Origin: JAXGXJ01 sp963829545
Lineage (GTDB): Bacteria; Actinomycetota; Thermoleophilia; RBG-16-64-13
Assembly: GCA_963829545.1 (NCBI GenBank)
Contig: CAWHIX010000013.1
Coordinates: 79,479-143,478, forward strand
Direction of reading: 5' to 3'
DNA: 64,000 nt
Part shown: one piece after another, positions 40,817-51,532 of the stretch
Position numbering within the stretch: position 1 is the first letter of the stretch
How the letters are laid out: every line of letters starts with the position of its first letter
The notes under the pieces: model-generated
What the model saw: only the letters and a program-made list of their open reading frames with translations
The model's database searches: none
What the model was told of the DNA's origin: nothing
Made by a program: the position numbers and the translations under genes

Positions 40817-41307
40817 ACTTCACTCTCCAGCTGCCTGCGGTAGTCGGCCACGATGTCGCCCACCTTCTCGGGGGTCAACGCCGTGTATACCGTCTCGTTC
40901 ACCAGCATGGCCGGCCCCTGGTCGCAGAGGCCCATGCAGTTGGCCCACTCCAGCGTGAAGAGCTCGTCAGGCGTGGTCTCTCCGAAGCCGATGCCCAGGT
41001 CGCTCTGCAGCCGGGCGGCCACTTCGTCCTTGCCTTCCAGTTCGCACGAAAGGGTGCGGCAGAGGCGGAAGACCAGGCGCCCTTCCATCTCCGGCTTGAG
41101 GAAGGCGTAGAAGGTGGCTACCGCGTATACCTCTACCGGATGGATGCCGAGCACGTCAGCGATGAGCTGCATGGCCTCGCTGTCGATGCAGCGGTACTTC
41201 TCTTTGACCTTGCGCAGGATGGGGATGAGAGAGGCGCGGTTGTACTCGGTCAGGGCGGCGACCTCGAGCACGTCCTCCCGCAGCTGGTCCCGTTCGCTCA
41301 CTAGCAT
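40813..41307 (-). CDS. hydC: NuoE-like [2Fe-2S] subunit of hydrogenase set 1 (HydC)
   Basis: A 164-residue thioredoxin-fold ferredoxin. It has the helical N-terminus YNRASLIPILRKVKEKYRCI, the VYAVATFYAFL segment and the four cluster cysteines in RLCRTLSCELE and ANCMGLCDQGP. It passes electrons between NuoF and HydA. It overlaps hydB by four bases and the upstream receiver gene by 7 bp, so all are translationally coupled. Confidence 0.93.
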   Translation of the reverse strand: MLVSERDQLREDVLEVAALTEYNRASLIPILRKVKEKYRCIDSEAMQLIADVLGIHPVEVYAVATFYAFLKPEMEGRLVFRLCRTLSCELEGKDEVAARLQSDLGIGFGETTPDELFTLEWANCMGLCDQGPAMLVNETVYTALTPEKVGDIVADYRRQLESEV

Positions 41308-41690
41308 GACTCCCCTTCCCCGCCTTCGAGAAGCCGCTTCACCTTCGCCACCAGCGCGGCGGGCTCCACCGGTTTCTCCACGAACTCGTCGACAGGGACC
41401 ATCTCCGGGTCCTTGCCTATGTGAATGCCCAGGGCCACGTTGACGCTGGTGAGCATGAGAATGGGCAGCGTGTAGCCCTTGCGGCGTAGCTGCCTGGCCA
41501 TGGAGATGCCGTCGTCCGGCTCCTCCATCATGACGTCGAGGATGAGAAGGTCGGGTTCCTCCTCCTCGACGGCCTTCATGCCGTTCGGGACGTTCGAGGC
41601 CCCGATAACCTCATGTCCCTCCGCTTCGAGCACGAAGCGCCCGGCGTCGAGCATGTCCGGGTCGTCATCCACGATCAGGATCTTTGCCAC
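41301..41690 (-). CDS. Stand-alone response-regulator receiver domain
   Basis: A 129-residue receiver with acidic pocket D8-D10, phospho-acceptor D52 in LILDVMM, Thr in MLTS and Lys in VEKPV. There is no output domain. Between strand 4 and the conserved Lys lies an insertion (ALGIHIGKDPEMVPVDEF) that it shares in type with the receiver at 45150-45569. It probably works by protein contact, perhaps with the hydrogenase subunits it overlaps, and is a likely phosphate acceptor for the two upstream kinases. Confidence 0.92.
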   Translation of the reverse strand: MAKILIVDDDPDMLDAGRFVLEAEGHEVIGASNVPNGMKAVEEEEPDLLILDVMMEEPDDGISMARQLRRKGYTLPILMLTSVNVALGIHIGKDPEMVPVDEFVEKPVEPAALVAKVKRLLEGGEGESC

Positions 41691-41849
41691 GACCTACTCC
41701 CCCTATGGATCGCACAGCGTACCGCCCCGTGGAGGCTGTGAAATCGATGCCGGTGCCCCCTGGGGCAGAGTGAATGATATCGCAGCCGAGCGTCCGGTGG
41801 GGCCCGCGAGAGCGCGCAGTGGAGGCGTGTAGTGGGCTGGAGGCGGGTG

Positions 41850-43075
41850 TCAGCCTGTCGGCGCCGGCTCCGGCGCCACGGCCGCTTCCGATGCCGGCTC
41901 CGCGCCCGCGACCGTCTCCGCGCAGGCGGCGGTGCCGGTCTGGGGTACGGCGGCGTCCTGCAGCGTCACGGTGAAGGTACTGCCCGTGCCCTTCTCGCTC
42001 TTGACGTGCGCCTCGCCGCCGTAGAGTTCCGCCAGCTTACGCACCGTCGACAGGCCGAGCCCGCTGCCCATGATCTTGAAAGTGTCCTCGTTCTTGATGC
42101 GCACGAACTCCTGGAAGAGCTTGGCGCACTCCTCCGTGGTCATGCCGATGCCGGTGTCGGTCACGCTTATCCGCACTCCCTGAGTGAGTCGCGTCACGTC
42201 AACGCTCACGCTGCCTCCGTCGCGGTTGTATTTCACGGCGTTGGAGATGAGGTTGTTGGCGATGATCTCGACCTCGTCGGGGTCGGCCTGCATGACCACG
42301 GGATCGGCGGACCGGAGGGTCATGGTGATGCCGCGTCCGGCCGCTTCGGGTGCGAAGAGGTCGATGGCCGCCTGGGCCACCGCGCGTACGTCCACGGGGC
42401 CTATGTGCCGTTGCTTCTGTCCCGATTCGATCCTGGTCAGGTCGAGCAGGTCGAAGATGAGCTTGCGCATGCCGTCGAGCCGGATGAGGCTGCGGTCGAT
42501 CATGTGCAATCTCTCCGGGGTTTCGTCGGCCCGCAGGATCTTGAGATAGCCCTCCACGGCGTTGAGGGGCGCCTTGAGTTCGTGAGCCAGCACGGAGATG
42601 AAGTTGAACCTCACCTGCCGCGTCTCTTCGCTCAAGCGACGGGCTTCCCGGTTGATTATCAGCTGAGTGGTGGCCTTGCGCACTGCGTAGCGCAACTCGT
42701 CGGGTTCGAAGGGCTTGGCCAGGAAGTCGTACCCCCCAGCTTGGTCGCCTGGACGGCCGTCTCGAAGGTCGCGTAAGCCGTGATCATGATGGTGACGATG
42801 TCCTTGCCCTGCTCCCGGAGCCGCGCCAGCACGTCGAGTCCGCTGACGCCCGGGAGGCGCAGGTCGAGCAGCATGAGGTCGAAGGCCGTTCCTCCGGCTA
42901 CGCAGTCGAGCAACGCCTCGCCACTGGCGAAGCAGACAGGCTCGTAGCTGACGTCGACCCCCACGTCCTCCACGTGGACGCGGAAGCGAGAGACGATGCG
43001 CTGCAGCGCCAGGCGCAGGGGCTCTTCGTCGTCCACTATGGCCACCCTCAGCGTCTCCCGCTGGCGGCCGTTCAC
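41850..43075 (-). CDS. Receiver-histidine kinase hybrid, frameshifted in a G run
   Basis: About 408 residues: an N-terminal receiver (D15, D16, phospho-acceptor D71 in MLLDLRLPG), then a HisKA domain with VLAHELKAPLN (phospho-His) and a HATPase with NLISNAVKYN, DTGIGM and GSGLGLS. A Pro/Ala-rich tail follows. The frame changes at the run of six C residues at 42732-42737 (plus strand): the receiver ends QATKLGG and the kinase part continues YDFLAKPFEPDELRYAVR. One missing base in the run restores it. No membrane helix is present, so it is a cytoplasmic phosphorelay component. It overlaps the hydrogenase-like kinase gene by four bases. Confidence 0.88.
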
Positions 43076-45126
43076 GCCGCCCCGCCTTCGGCCTCTGGGC
43101 TCGCGACGGCCACGGTCTCCTCGCCGTGACGGGGGAGGGTCACCGTGAAGGTCGTCCAGGTGGGGCCGGCCTCCGCATCGGCGTTCGACTCCACGCTTAT
43201 CGTGCCCCGATGCATCTTGACGATTCCGTCTGTGACCGACAGGCCCAGTCCCGTACCCATGCCCACCTGTTTGGTGGTGAAGAACGGATCGAACACCTTG
43301 TCCAGGTTGTCCTTGGGGATCCCTCCTCCTGTGTCGGACACCTGGAGCGTGATCTCGTCAGGGGTGTCGCTCAGGCCGATGGTCAGCGTGCCGCCTTCGG
43401 GCATGGCGTGCTGGGCGTTCGTGATGAGGTTGGTGAGCAGTTGCACCATCTGATCGGCATCGAGGTCGGCGACGCGGTCTGTCAGTTCGTCCTTGATCTC
43501 CACCTTGACTCGGCGGTCGATCACCGTCGTGCGCAGGACCTTGCCGACCAACTCGCTGAGTTCGGTGGGCTGGCGCATGACGCGGCTCTGGCGGGCGAAG
43601 TTGAGCAGGCCGGAGATGATGCGCTTGCAGCGGTTGGCCTGGTCGATGATGGTCTCCAGATCGTCCTTGGTCTGGGACTCGTCCTCGCATTCCTCCAGCA
43701 GCAGGTTGGCATGCAGGAGGAGCGTTCCCAGGGGGTTGTTGACCTCGTGAGCGATGCCGGCCGCCAGTTGGCCCATGCTGGCCAGCTTGGCCGAGCGCTC
43801 CAGCGCCTCCTGGGCCTCTTCCAGAGACTTGTGCGACACCTCCAGGTCCTCGAAGGCGGAACGGAGTTGCTCGATGGTGAACGGCAGGCACATCTCCGAG
43901 CCGGCCAGCCCCTCGTAGACGGCGCGGGCATGTTCCAGGCAGCTCTCGTATCCGCAGGCCCCGCAGTTCAGATGGTCCTCGGGGGTGTACTTGCCCATCC
44001 CGTGGAGGATCTCCTGAATGTCGTCTTCGCTCGCCGACTCGGCCATGGGCTGGTAGTCGGCGACGTACGCCGTGTAGAGGATGACGTCGGCGTAGCGCTC
44101 CGGCGCTCGGGCGATCTCGGCGAGTTCTTCCTCGGTGAAGTCCGCCAAGCGTCTCTTGGCGTAGTTGCTCACCCGGGTGCGCCGCTGCAGCATCGTCTCC
44201 TTGCTGGTGACGCCGCCGCCCGCGTAGCATCCCGAGCAGGCCAGGACGTCGAGCAGGCGGGCGTCGGCGTGCGTCAGGTTGAAGTCGCTGATGGCGCCCA
44301 CGAACTCCCCTCGGCCTTCGGCGACGATCAACTCGCCGCTCAAGAGGTCCTCCTTCAATCCGGCAGTCTGCAGCAGTCCTCCGGGGATGGGAAAGACCGC
44401 CCCCACACCGCCGTACGGGGGGTCGAAACCATCGTCGGCAGTGACGGACTCGGCCTCGATGCCTCGCTTCTCGAACATCTCCCGCAGTTCCGCGAAGGTA
44501 AGGACGGCGTCTATCTCGCGATGGACGGGGTCGATGGACGCCCGCTTCTTGCCCACGCACGGGCCGATGAACACGGTCCTCAAGTCTTCGCCCAAGTCGT
44601 GGCGCAGCACTCTGGCCATGGCTGCCATCGGCGAGACCACCGGGGCGAGGTACGGTATCAATTCGGGCTCGTACTTGCGCACGTAGGACACGACTGCGGG
44701 GCAGGCCGTGGCGATGAACCTCCGGTCGAGGTCCTCCTCGAGCAGCTTCCGGTAGGTGTGGGCCACCAGGTCGGCGCCCAGGGTAACCTCATGTACGGAG
44801 GAGAAGCCCAGCGCGCGGATCATGGCTACCAGGGTGCCCGGAGGGATATCGGTGAACTCGGCCGGAAAGCTGGGCGCCACCATGGCGGCCACGGGCTCGC
44901 CGTGATCGAGCAGGGCAAAGGCGCGCTGGGTATCGTCGCGCACCTGCTTCGCGTTCTGCGCGCAGACGCGGAGGCAGTTACCGCAGCCGATGCAGCGCGG
45001 CTGGATGACGCTGGCCTGCCCGTTCTCCACCTTGATGGCCTTGGCCGGACATTCGCGCACGCAGGCGTAGCAGGCGCGACACCTGTCGCTGATGATGGTG
45101 ATGAGGGGGTTCTCCCAGCTCGGCAT
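43072..45126 (-). CDS. Hydrogenase-like sensor histidine kinase
   Basis: A 684-residue fusion. Residues 1-65 are a two-[4Fe-4S] ferredoxin domain (CRACYACVRECP, CIGCGNCLRVC). Residues about 70-390 resemble the H-cluster domain of [FeFe] hydrogenases with altered motifs: ATACPAVV, GPCVGKK and ACSGCYAGGG. A small iron-sulfur domain with NCGACGYESC follows (about 395-430), then a coiled coil, HisKA with GIAHEVNNPLG and a HATPase with NLITNAQHAM, DTGGGIP and GTGLGLS. Sensory [FeFe]-hydrogenase-like proteins of this type are thought to detect H2 or redox state. It is intact and lies between the two hydrogenase sets. Partners are probably the adjacent receivers. Confidence 0.92.
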   Translation of the reverse strand: MPSWENPLITIISDRCRACYACVRECPAKAIKVENGQASVIQPRCIGCGNCLRVCAQNAKQVRDDTQRAFALLDHGEPVAAMVAPSFPAEFTDIPPGTLVAMIRALGFSSVHEVTLGADLVAHTYRKLLEEDLDRRFIATACPAVVSYVRKYEPELIPYLAPVVSPMAAMARVLRHDLGEDLRTVFIGPCVGKKRASIDPVHREIDAVLTFAELREMFEKRGIEAESVTADDGFDPPYGGVGAVFPIPGGLLQTAGLKEDLLSGELIVAEGRGEFVGAISDFNLTHADARLLDVLACSGCYAGGGVTSKETMLQRRTRVSNYAKRRLADFTEEELAEIARAPERYADVILYTAYVADYQPMAESASEDDIQEILHGMGKYTPEDHLNCGACGYESCLEHARAVYEGLAGSEMCLPFTIEQLRSAFEDLEVSHKSLEEAQEALERSAKLASMGQLAAGIAHEVNNPLGTLLLHANLLLEECEDESQTKDDLETIIDQANRCKRIISGLLNFARQSRVMRQPTELSELVGKVLRTTVIDRRVKVEIKDELTDRVADLDADQMVQLLTNLITNAQHAMPEGGTLTIGLSDTPDEITLQVSDTGGGIPKDNLDKVFDPFFTTKQVGMGTGLGLSVTDGIVKMHRGTISVESNADAEAGPTWTTFTVTLPRHGEETVAVASPEAEGGAA

Positions 45127-45149
45127 CGGTCACCCTCACCCTTCTTCCG

Positions 45150-45569
45150 TCAAGAAGTGCCGGCGTCGGATTCGCCCAGGAGCTCTTCTATCTTGGCCAC
45201 AAGCGTGCAGGGGTCCACCGGTTTGTGGAAGTAGGCGTCTATGTGCATCTGCGCCATGTCGCCCTCCGACCGCGGTGCGAAATCGAGTCCCAGGGCGGAG
45301 GAGACCGAGGTGGAGATGATGATGGGAATGGCCGCGAAGCGCTCGTCTTCCTTCAGGGCACGGGCGAAGGAGAAACCGGAATCGAGACTGGTCATCATCA
45401 GGTCGGATATGACCAGGTCAGGCGTCTCCTCCTCCATCTTCCTCAGCGCCTGCTGCGGCTCGGCCGCGGTGAGCACGCGGTAGCCCGCCCTCTCGAGGAT
45501 CAAGCGATTGAACTCGAGGAAGTCGTAGTCATCGTCGACGACGAGTATGAGCGGTCTGTCAGTGGTCAT
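45150..45569 (-). CDS. Stand-alone response-regulator receiver domain
   Basis: A 139-residue receiver from ATG 45569: acidic pocket D12-D14, phospho-acceptor D56 in VISDLMM, Ser/Thr in IISTS and Lys in FHKPV. As in the receiver at 41301 there is an insertion after strand 4 (ALGLDFAPRSEGDMAQMHID) and no output domain. It lies 24 bp before the hydrogenase-like kinase and 104 bp after hydA2, so it is the likely cognate partner. The longer upstream frame has no homology. Confidence 0.9.
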   Translation of the reverse strand: MTTDRPLILVVDDDYDFLEFNRLILERAGYRVLTAAEPQQALRKMEEETPDLVISDLMMTSLDSGFSFARALKEDERFAAIPIIISTSVSSALGLDFAPRSEGDMAQMHIDAYFHKPVDPCTLVAKIEELLGESDAGTS

Positions 45570-45673
45570 CTGTCGAACAATAGCACCAACGCTGCTGGGA
45601 GGCCGCCGGGGCACGAAGCCATTGCGCCTGGGCGGCGAAACGACGTCATCCCTCGGCGGCCTCCCCGGCAGCC

Positions 45674-47447
45674 CTAGACTCGGCCTTTGTCGGAGTACTT
45701 GGTATGCAGGAGGTGGTGGGACTTCTCGCTCAGGGGCGCGCCCAGCCACTCCTCGTAGAGGGCCAGCACCGCCGGGTTCTCGTGCGACTTGCGCAGTTCC
45801 CGGCTCTCGTCCTCCGCGTAGATGGCGCTGATGCGCTTCCTGCGCACCTCGTCGGAGGTGAGGCGGGGCTGGCCGCCGCCGCCGATGCATCCTCCCGGGC
45901 AGGTCATCACTTCCACGAAGTGGTAGTTCGCCTCGCCGCTACGGATGCGGTCGATGACCACCTGGGCGTTGGAGAGCCCATGGGCCACGGCCACGTTGAG
46001 GGTGGCGCCTTTGAGGAACTCCCACTCCGGCGTGGTCTCCTCGATGGTGACCGACGCTTCCTTCACCCCGGTCAGCCCGGCGATGGGGGTCACGTGCAGG
46101 TTCTCGAAGGGGAAGTCCTTGCCGGTGACGATCTCGTAGGCGGTGCGCAGAGCGGCCTCCATCACTCCGCCGGTGTTGGCGAAGATGTCGGCGGCGCCGG
46201 TGGAGATGCCCAGGGGCGTGTCCTGCTTCTCGTCGGGCAGGTTGACGAAGTCGATGCCGGCCTGCTTGATCATGCGGGCCAGCTCGCGGGTGGTCAGCAC
46301 GAAGTCCACGTCCTGGCAGCCGGTGTCGGTCATCTCCGGGCGGTTGCACTCGAACTTCTTGGCCGTGCAGGGCATCACCGAGACGACCACTATGTCCTCG
46401 GGCTTGATGCCCATCTTCTCGGCGTAGTAGGTCTTGGCGAGGGCGCCGAACATCTGCTGGGGCGACTTGCACGACGACAGGTTGGGGGTCATGTCGGGGT
46501 TGAAGTGCTCCATGTAGTTGATCCAGCCCGGGGAGCAGCTGGTGAACATGGGCAGGGCCACCGGCTCCTTGTCGACCAGGGCCTTCTTGAGGCGGGTCAG
46601 GAGCTCCGTGCCCTCTTCCATGATGGTGAGGTCGGCGGTGAAGTTGGTGTCGAAGACGCCGTCGAAGCCGAGGCGGCGCAGGGCGGCCACCATCTTGCCG
46701 GTGACCATGGTGCCCGGCTCCAGCCCGAACTCCTCGCCCAGCGCCGCCCGGATGGCCGGGGCGGTCTGCACGATCACGTGCTTGCTGGGATCGTCCAGGG
46801 CATCCCACACCTCCTCGATGACGCTGTTCTCGGTGATGGCGCCCACCGGGCAAACAGCCGCGCACTGGCCGCACTGCACGCAGACCACGTCGCTGAGGTT
46901 GCTGGCGAAGGCCGGGCCGATGACGGTGGTGAAGCCGCGACTCTGGGCGAAGAGGGCGCCCACGCCCTGGATCTCGTTGCAGACCGTCACGCAGCGGCGG
47001 CAGGCGATGCACTTGCCCGTGTCGCGGCGCAGGGCCGGGGTGGAGGTCGTCGACGATCTTTCTGGTCTTCTCGCCCGCGTAGGTGATCTCGTCGATGCCC
47101 ATCTCCAGGGCCAGTTGCGCAGCTCGCAGTCGTGGCTGCGGTCGCAGGTCTGGCAGTCGCCGTCGTGCTCGGACAGGAGCAGCTCGAGGACGGCCTTGCG
47201 GGCCTTGCGTACGCGAGGCGTGTTGGTCTTCACCGCCATGCCCTCGGTGACGGGCTGGGAGCAGGAGGCCACCAGCGTGCGGGCGCCCTCCACCTCCACA
47301 AGGCACACCCGGCAGGCTCCGATGGTCTGCACGCCCTCCAGATAGCAGAGAGTGGGTACCTCGCGCGCCGGCCTGCCGGCAGGCGTCGAGCACGGTGGTG
47401 CCGTCCGGCACTTCCACCTTGATGTTGTCAACGGTCAAGACTGGCAT
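45674..47447 (-). CDS. hydA: [FeFe] hydrogenase catalytic subunit, set 2 (HydA2), frameshifted
   Basis: About 590 residues, starting at ATG 47447 (PVLTVDNIKVEVPDGTTVLD). It has a [2Fe-2S] domain (CYLEGVQTIGACRVC), a His-Cys motif (H then CQTCDRSHDC), two [4Fe-4S] sites (CIACRRCVTVC, CVQCGQCAAVCP) and an H-cluster domain with TSCSPGW, MPCTAKKFE and TCPGGCIGGGGQP, so it should be active. The frame shifts near 47367, 47120 and 47045, the last two enclosing ALEMGIDEITYAGEKTRK. It is paralogous to HydA1. The gene starts four bases after the NuoF-GltD gene, indicating a shared complex. Confidence 0.92.
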
Positions 47448-47451
47448 CTGC

Positions 47452-50400
47452 TCACATCTCCTTGCTGTCCGCGACCTCGACCGGGATCTTCCCGTAGTCG
47501 CAGCGCAGGCAACGCTTGGCTTCGGCGAGGCTACTTCCATCTCCCACGGCAGCTCGACCTCGTGAAGGAGCAGGCCCTGATGGCCGGGTCGAGGCAGTCG
47601 ATGGCCGCGCGCGGGCGTGTCCACCGGGTCGGCGTCGGGATCGAAGGAGACATCGACGGCGATGTCGCGGCGCCAGAAGGCGTGGTTCACGCCGGTGAGG
47701 AACATGTCGATGCCCACCGCGGCCCGTTCGCCGGCGCCCACGGCCGCGACCACCGCTGTCGGGACCGGTAGCGGCGTCTCCGCCGGCGAAGAGCCAGTCG
47801 ACGGAGGTGGCGCCGGTGCGCCGGATCGGTCGCGATCCAGCCGCGCTGGGTCTCCACCGCCAGGTCCGTCGAGCAGTGCGCTGGGTCCAGGGACTGGCCG
47901 ATGGCGGCGATGACCTGGTCGCAGTCGATGAAGAAGTCGGGGCTCGTGGCTCTCGACCGGCCTGCGCCGCCCGCTGGCGTCGTAGGCGCCCAGGTCCATG
48001 GTCGTGCAGATCACGCCGGTCTGACTTCGCCCTTGGGACCGCGGACGATCTCCTTGGGAGCCACCAGGGTCTTGAGCTCGATGCCCTCGTCCGCGGTAGC
48101 GTCGACCTCTTCCGCCCAGGCGGGCATCTGCGCGCGGGTGCGGCGGTAGAGGATGGTCACATGCTCGGCGCCCAGGCGGATAGCGGTGCGGGCGGCGTCC
48201 ATGGCCGAGTTGCCCGCCGCCACGATGGCGACCTGCTTGCCGACCTCGGCCGTGCCGTTGACGTTGTACTCGCGCAGGAAGGTGAGGGCGTCGGTCACGC
48301 CTTCGCCGTTCCTCGCCCTTGGCAGGCCCATGCCCATGCCTTCAGGGGCGCCCACGCCCAGGAAGGCGGCGTCGTAGCCCTCGTCACGGAGGCCCTGGAG
48401 AGTGAAGTCGCGTCCCAGCGCCTTGCCGGTCTCGATGGTCACGCCCATGTCCTCGATCATGCTGATCTCGCGGCCCAGTTCTTCGCGCGGCAGGCGGTAG
48501 GCGGGGATGGCCTGCACCAGCATGCCGCCGGCGCTGGCTTCCTTCTCGAAGATGGTGGGCTTGTAGCCCAGGCGGGCAAGGAAGTAGGCGCAGGAGAGGC
48601 CGGCCGGGCCGCCGCCGATGACGGCGATCTTGCGCTTGGCGTTCTCCTCGTTCCTTCGCACCCGGGCAGTTGCGACCTCGTTCTCCTGCTCGGTCATGAA
48701 GCGCTTGAGGCCGCGGATGGCCACCGGCTCGTCCAGGGTAGCCGCGCGCGCACTTGCTCTCGCAGGGATGGAAGCACACGCGGCCGCAGATGCTGGCCAG
48801 CGGGTTGCGCTCGCGGTGGAGCCGCAGGGCTTCGTCGAAGCGCTTCTCGCCGATGAGGCTCACGAAGCCGGGCACGTTCACCGAGGCCGGGCAGGCGTTG
48901 GTGCAGCGGGCCACGAACATGCTGGAGCACACGCCCGCTTCGCAGTGGTGGTCGCTTGATGTGGTCCTCGAACTCCTTGCGGAAGTAGCGGATGTTGCTG
49001 AGGCACCGGGTTGGGCGCCGTCTGGCCGAGGCCGCAGAGGGCGGTGTCCTTGATGGTCTGGCCCAGCTCGATGAGCTTCTCGATGTCGCCTTCCTCGCCC
49101 TGCACCGTTGCAGATGCGGGTGACGATCTCGAGCATGCGCTTGGTGCCTACCCGGCAGGGCGGGCACTTGCCGCAGCTCTCCTCCTGGGTGAACTCCAGG
49201 AAGAAGCGGGCCATGTCGACCATGCAGCTGTCCTCGTCCATGACGATGAGGCCGCCGGAGCCCATGATGGCGCCCAGTTCCTGCACGGATTCGTAGTCCA
49301 CGGGCACGTTCAGGTGCTGCCGCGGGATGGAGCCGCCGGACGGACCGCCCAACTGGGCGGCCTTGTACTGCTTGTCGCTGGGGATGCCGCCGGCGATGTC
49401 GTAGATGATGTCGCCCAGGGGGATGCCCATGTCGACTTCCACCAGGCCCACGTTGTTGACCTTGCCCGAGAGGGCGAAGATCTTGGTGCCGGGGCTCTTC
49501 TCGGTGCCGGCGGTGCGGAACCAGTCGGCGCCCTCGCGGATGATCCCGGCATGGTGGCCAGCGTCTCCACGTTGTTGAGCACCGAGGGCTTGCCCCACAG
49601 GCCCTTCTGGGCCGGGAACGGAGGCCGCGGCCGCGGCTCGCCGCGCTTGCCCTCGATGGAGGTCATGAGCGCCGTCTCCTCGCCGCAGACGAAGGCGCCC
49701 GAGCCCTGGGCGATGTGGATGTCGAAGCTCGAAGTCGGTGCCCAGGATGTTCTCGCCCAGCAGGCCGTAGTCGTGGCAGGCCTGCGATGGCGATGCCCAG
49801 GCGCTCCAGGGCCAGCGGATACTCGGCCCGGCAGTAGATGTAGCCCTCGTCGGCGCCGATGGCGCGCGCCCCGATCATCATGCCCTCGAGCACGGCGTGC
49901 GGGTCGCTCTCCAGGATGCTGCGGTCCATGAACGCGCCCGGGGTCGCCCTCGTCGGCGTTGCAGAGGATGTACTTCTTGTCGCCCTGGGCCTTGGCGGCG
50001 AACTCCCACTTGAGGCCGGTGGGGAAACCGGCGCCGCCGCGGCCGCGCAGACCGCTCTTCTTGATCTCGTCGACGATCCCCTCGGGGGTCATCTCGGTGA
50101 GGGCCTTGGCGAAGGCCGGCGTAGCCGTCGCGGGCGATGTACTCGTCGATGCTCTCCGCCGCGATGCGGCCCTTGTTGCGCAGCACGCGCAGGTTCTGCC
50201 GGGCGAAGAAGGGGATGTCCTTGAACAGGGGGATGCGGGCCTGCGTGGTGGGGTGCTGGTACATCAGCCTCTCCACCGGGCGGCCCTTGATGACGTGCTC
50301 GGACACGATCTCGGCCGTGTCCTCGGGCTGGACCTTGTTGTAGAAGACGCCGCCGGGGTAGACGACGAGCAGGGGGCCGCCGGCGCAGAAGCCGTTGCAG

Positions 50401-50558
50401 CCCGTCTCGATGACCCTGACCTCGTCGGCCATGCCCTGCACTTCCAACTGCTCTTCCAGGGCCGTCTTCACCCGCTCGGCGCCCGACGACAGACAGGCGG
50501 TGCCGAAGCACATCATCATGTGCATGCGGGGGGTCTTGTTCTTAGTGGTGCCGTTCAT
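47452..50558 (-). CDS. NuoF-GltD fusion flavoprotein (HydB2), heavily frameshifted
   Basis: If repaired this is about 1035 residues. Order: thioredoxin-like [2Fe-2S] domain (CFGTACLSSG, CNGFCAGG; residues about 1-110); NuoF core (GRGGAGFPTG, NADEGDPG, CGEETALMTSIEG, ESCGKCPPCRVG, CGLGQ; to about 560); a GltD-type N-terminal cluster domain (CTNACPASVNVPGFV, CGRVCFHPCESKC); then two Rossmann domains (VIGGGPAGLSCAYFLARLG and VAIVAAGNSAMDAARTAIRLG) and a closing RCLRCD motif, ending at TGA 47452. NuoF uses NAD(H); the GltD part has FAD and typically binds NADPH. At least a dozen single-base shifts occur (for example 48743, 48950, 49002, 49109, 49550, 49730, 49785, 49939, 50117). The pairing recalls Stn-type bifurcating transhydrogenases. 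Confidence 0.85.
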
Positions 50559-50589
50559 GTATCAAGTCCTCATGCTTCCTGGGGCGAGA

Positions 50590-50993
50590 TCAGCTCTCGT
50601 CGCCGTAGCCGACAACGTATTCCGGGACGAGCTTGCCGCCGATGATGTGCTCGTGGAAGATCTGCCGCGCTCTTCTCCGCGGTCAGGTCGCCGTAGATGA
50701 CCTTGGGCTGGTCGAGGGCCTCGATGGTCATCACCGGCTCTCGTTCGCAGGTGCCGATGCAACCCGAGGTGGTCACCCGCACGTCGAGGCGTCCGGAGGC
50801 GGTGAGCTCGTCGACCATGGCGGACAGCACGGCGCGCGACCCACTGGCGATACCGCAGGTGCCCATGTGGACGGTGGCCAGTACGTGATAGCCGTCCTCG
50901 CGCAGGGCGTTCTGCGATCTGCGTCCTGTCCTTGATGGCCTGAAGATCGGCGAAGCCGCGGATCTTCGTTCCGGATTCGTCAGCTGGCGACAT
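50590..50993 (-). CDS. Thioredoxin-like [2Fe-2S] ferredoxin, frameshifted
   Basis: About 134 residues from ATG 50993 (SPADESGTKIRGFADLQAIK). The core reads YHVLATVHMGTCGIASGSR and TTSGCIGTCEREPVM, giving a [2Fe-2S] thioredoxin fold, and ends with IIGGKLVPEYVVGYGDES. Shifts near 50925 and 50670 interrupt the frame. Such proteins sit between NuoE and NuoF in many [FeFe]-hydrogenase and formate dehydrogenase operons and act as an electron relay. An internal fragment homologous to it begins the NuoF-GltD protein. Confidence 0.85.
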
Positions 50994-51000
50994 GCTCGAC

Positions 51001-51532
51001 TCACCTCCTCCTGCTCGTAGTATGCGGGCGAGCATCTGGCCGACGCGGGCGGCACCGCACGCGCCGGTGCACCTCGTCGTCGATCGATACGGCGGGAGCA
51101 AGCCCGCAGGCGCCGAAGCAGCGTGCCACCTCGAGCGAGAACACACGGTCCTCGGTGGTCTCGCCCACGTCGATGCCGAGTTTGTCGCTGATGGCGTCCA
51201 GTACCTGCAGCCCACCGCGCACGTAGCAGGCCGTCCCCAGGCAGACCCGGATGAGGTGCTTGCCCCGGGGCACGGTGGAGAAGAAGGAGTAGAAGCTCAC
51301 CACTCCGGCCACCTCGCTATAGGGCTTGTTCAGGCCCACGGCCACGCGCTTGAGGGCGACCTCGGGCAGGTACCCGAAGATGGCCTGGGCCTGCTGCAGC
51401 ACCGGGATGAGTGCCCCCGGCTTGTCCTTGTAGCGCTGCTATCACTTCGTCCAGCCGCGCCAGGAGCTCCTCTTCGGATGCCTCCTCGCAGCCGGCACAC
51501 GTGCCTGCCCGATTCTCCGTCTCTAACGTCAT
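51001..51532 (-). CDS. NuoE-like [2Fe-2S] subunit of hydrogenase set 2, frameshifted
   Basis: From ATG 51532, preceded by GAGGAGG. The start has a Cys pair (CAGCEEASEEELLARLDEVI), then RYKDKPGALIPVLQQAQAI, VVSFYSFFSTVPRGK, and the cluster cysteines in VCLGTACYVRGG and ARCFGACGLAP. A G is inserted near 51440 and a second shift lies near 51060-51075, so the C-terminus is uncertain; in one frame it would read through into the next gene. It supplies electrons between the NuoF-GltD fusion and HydA2. Confidence 0.87.
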
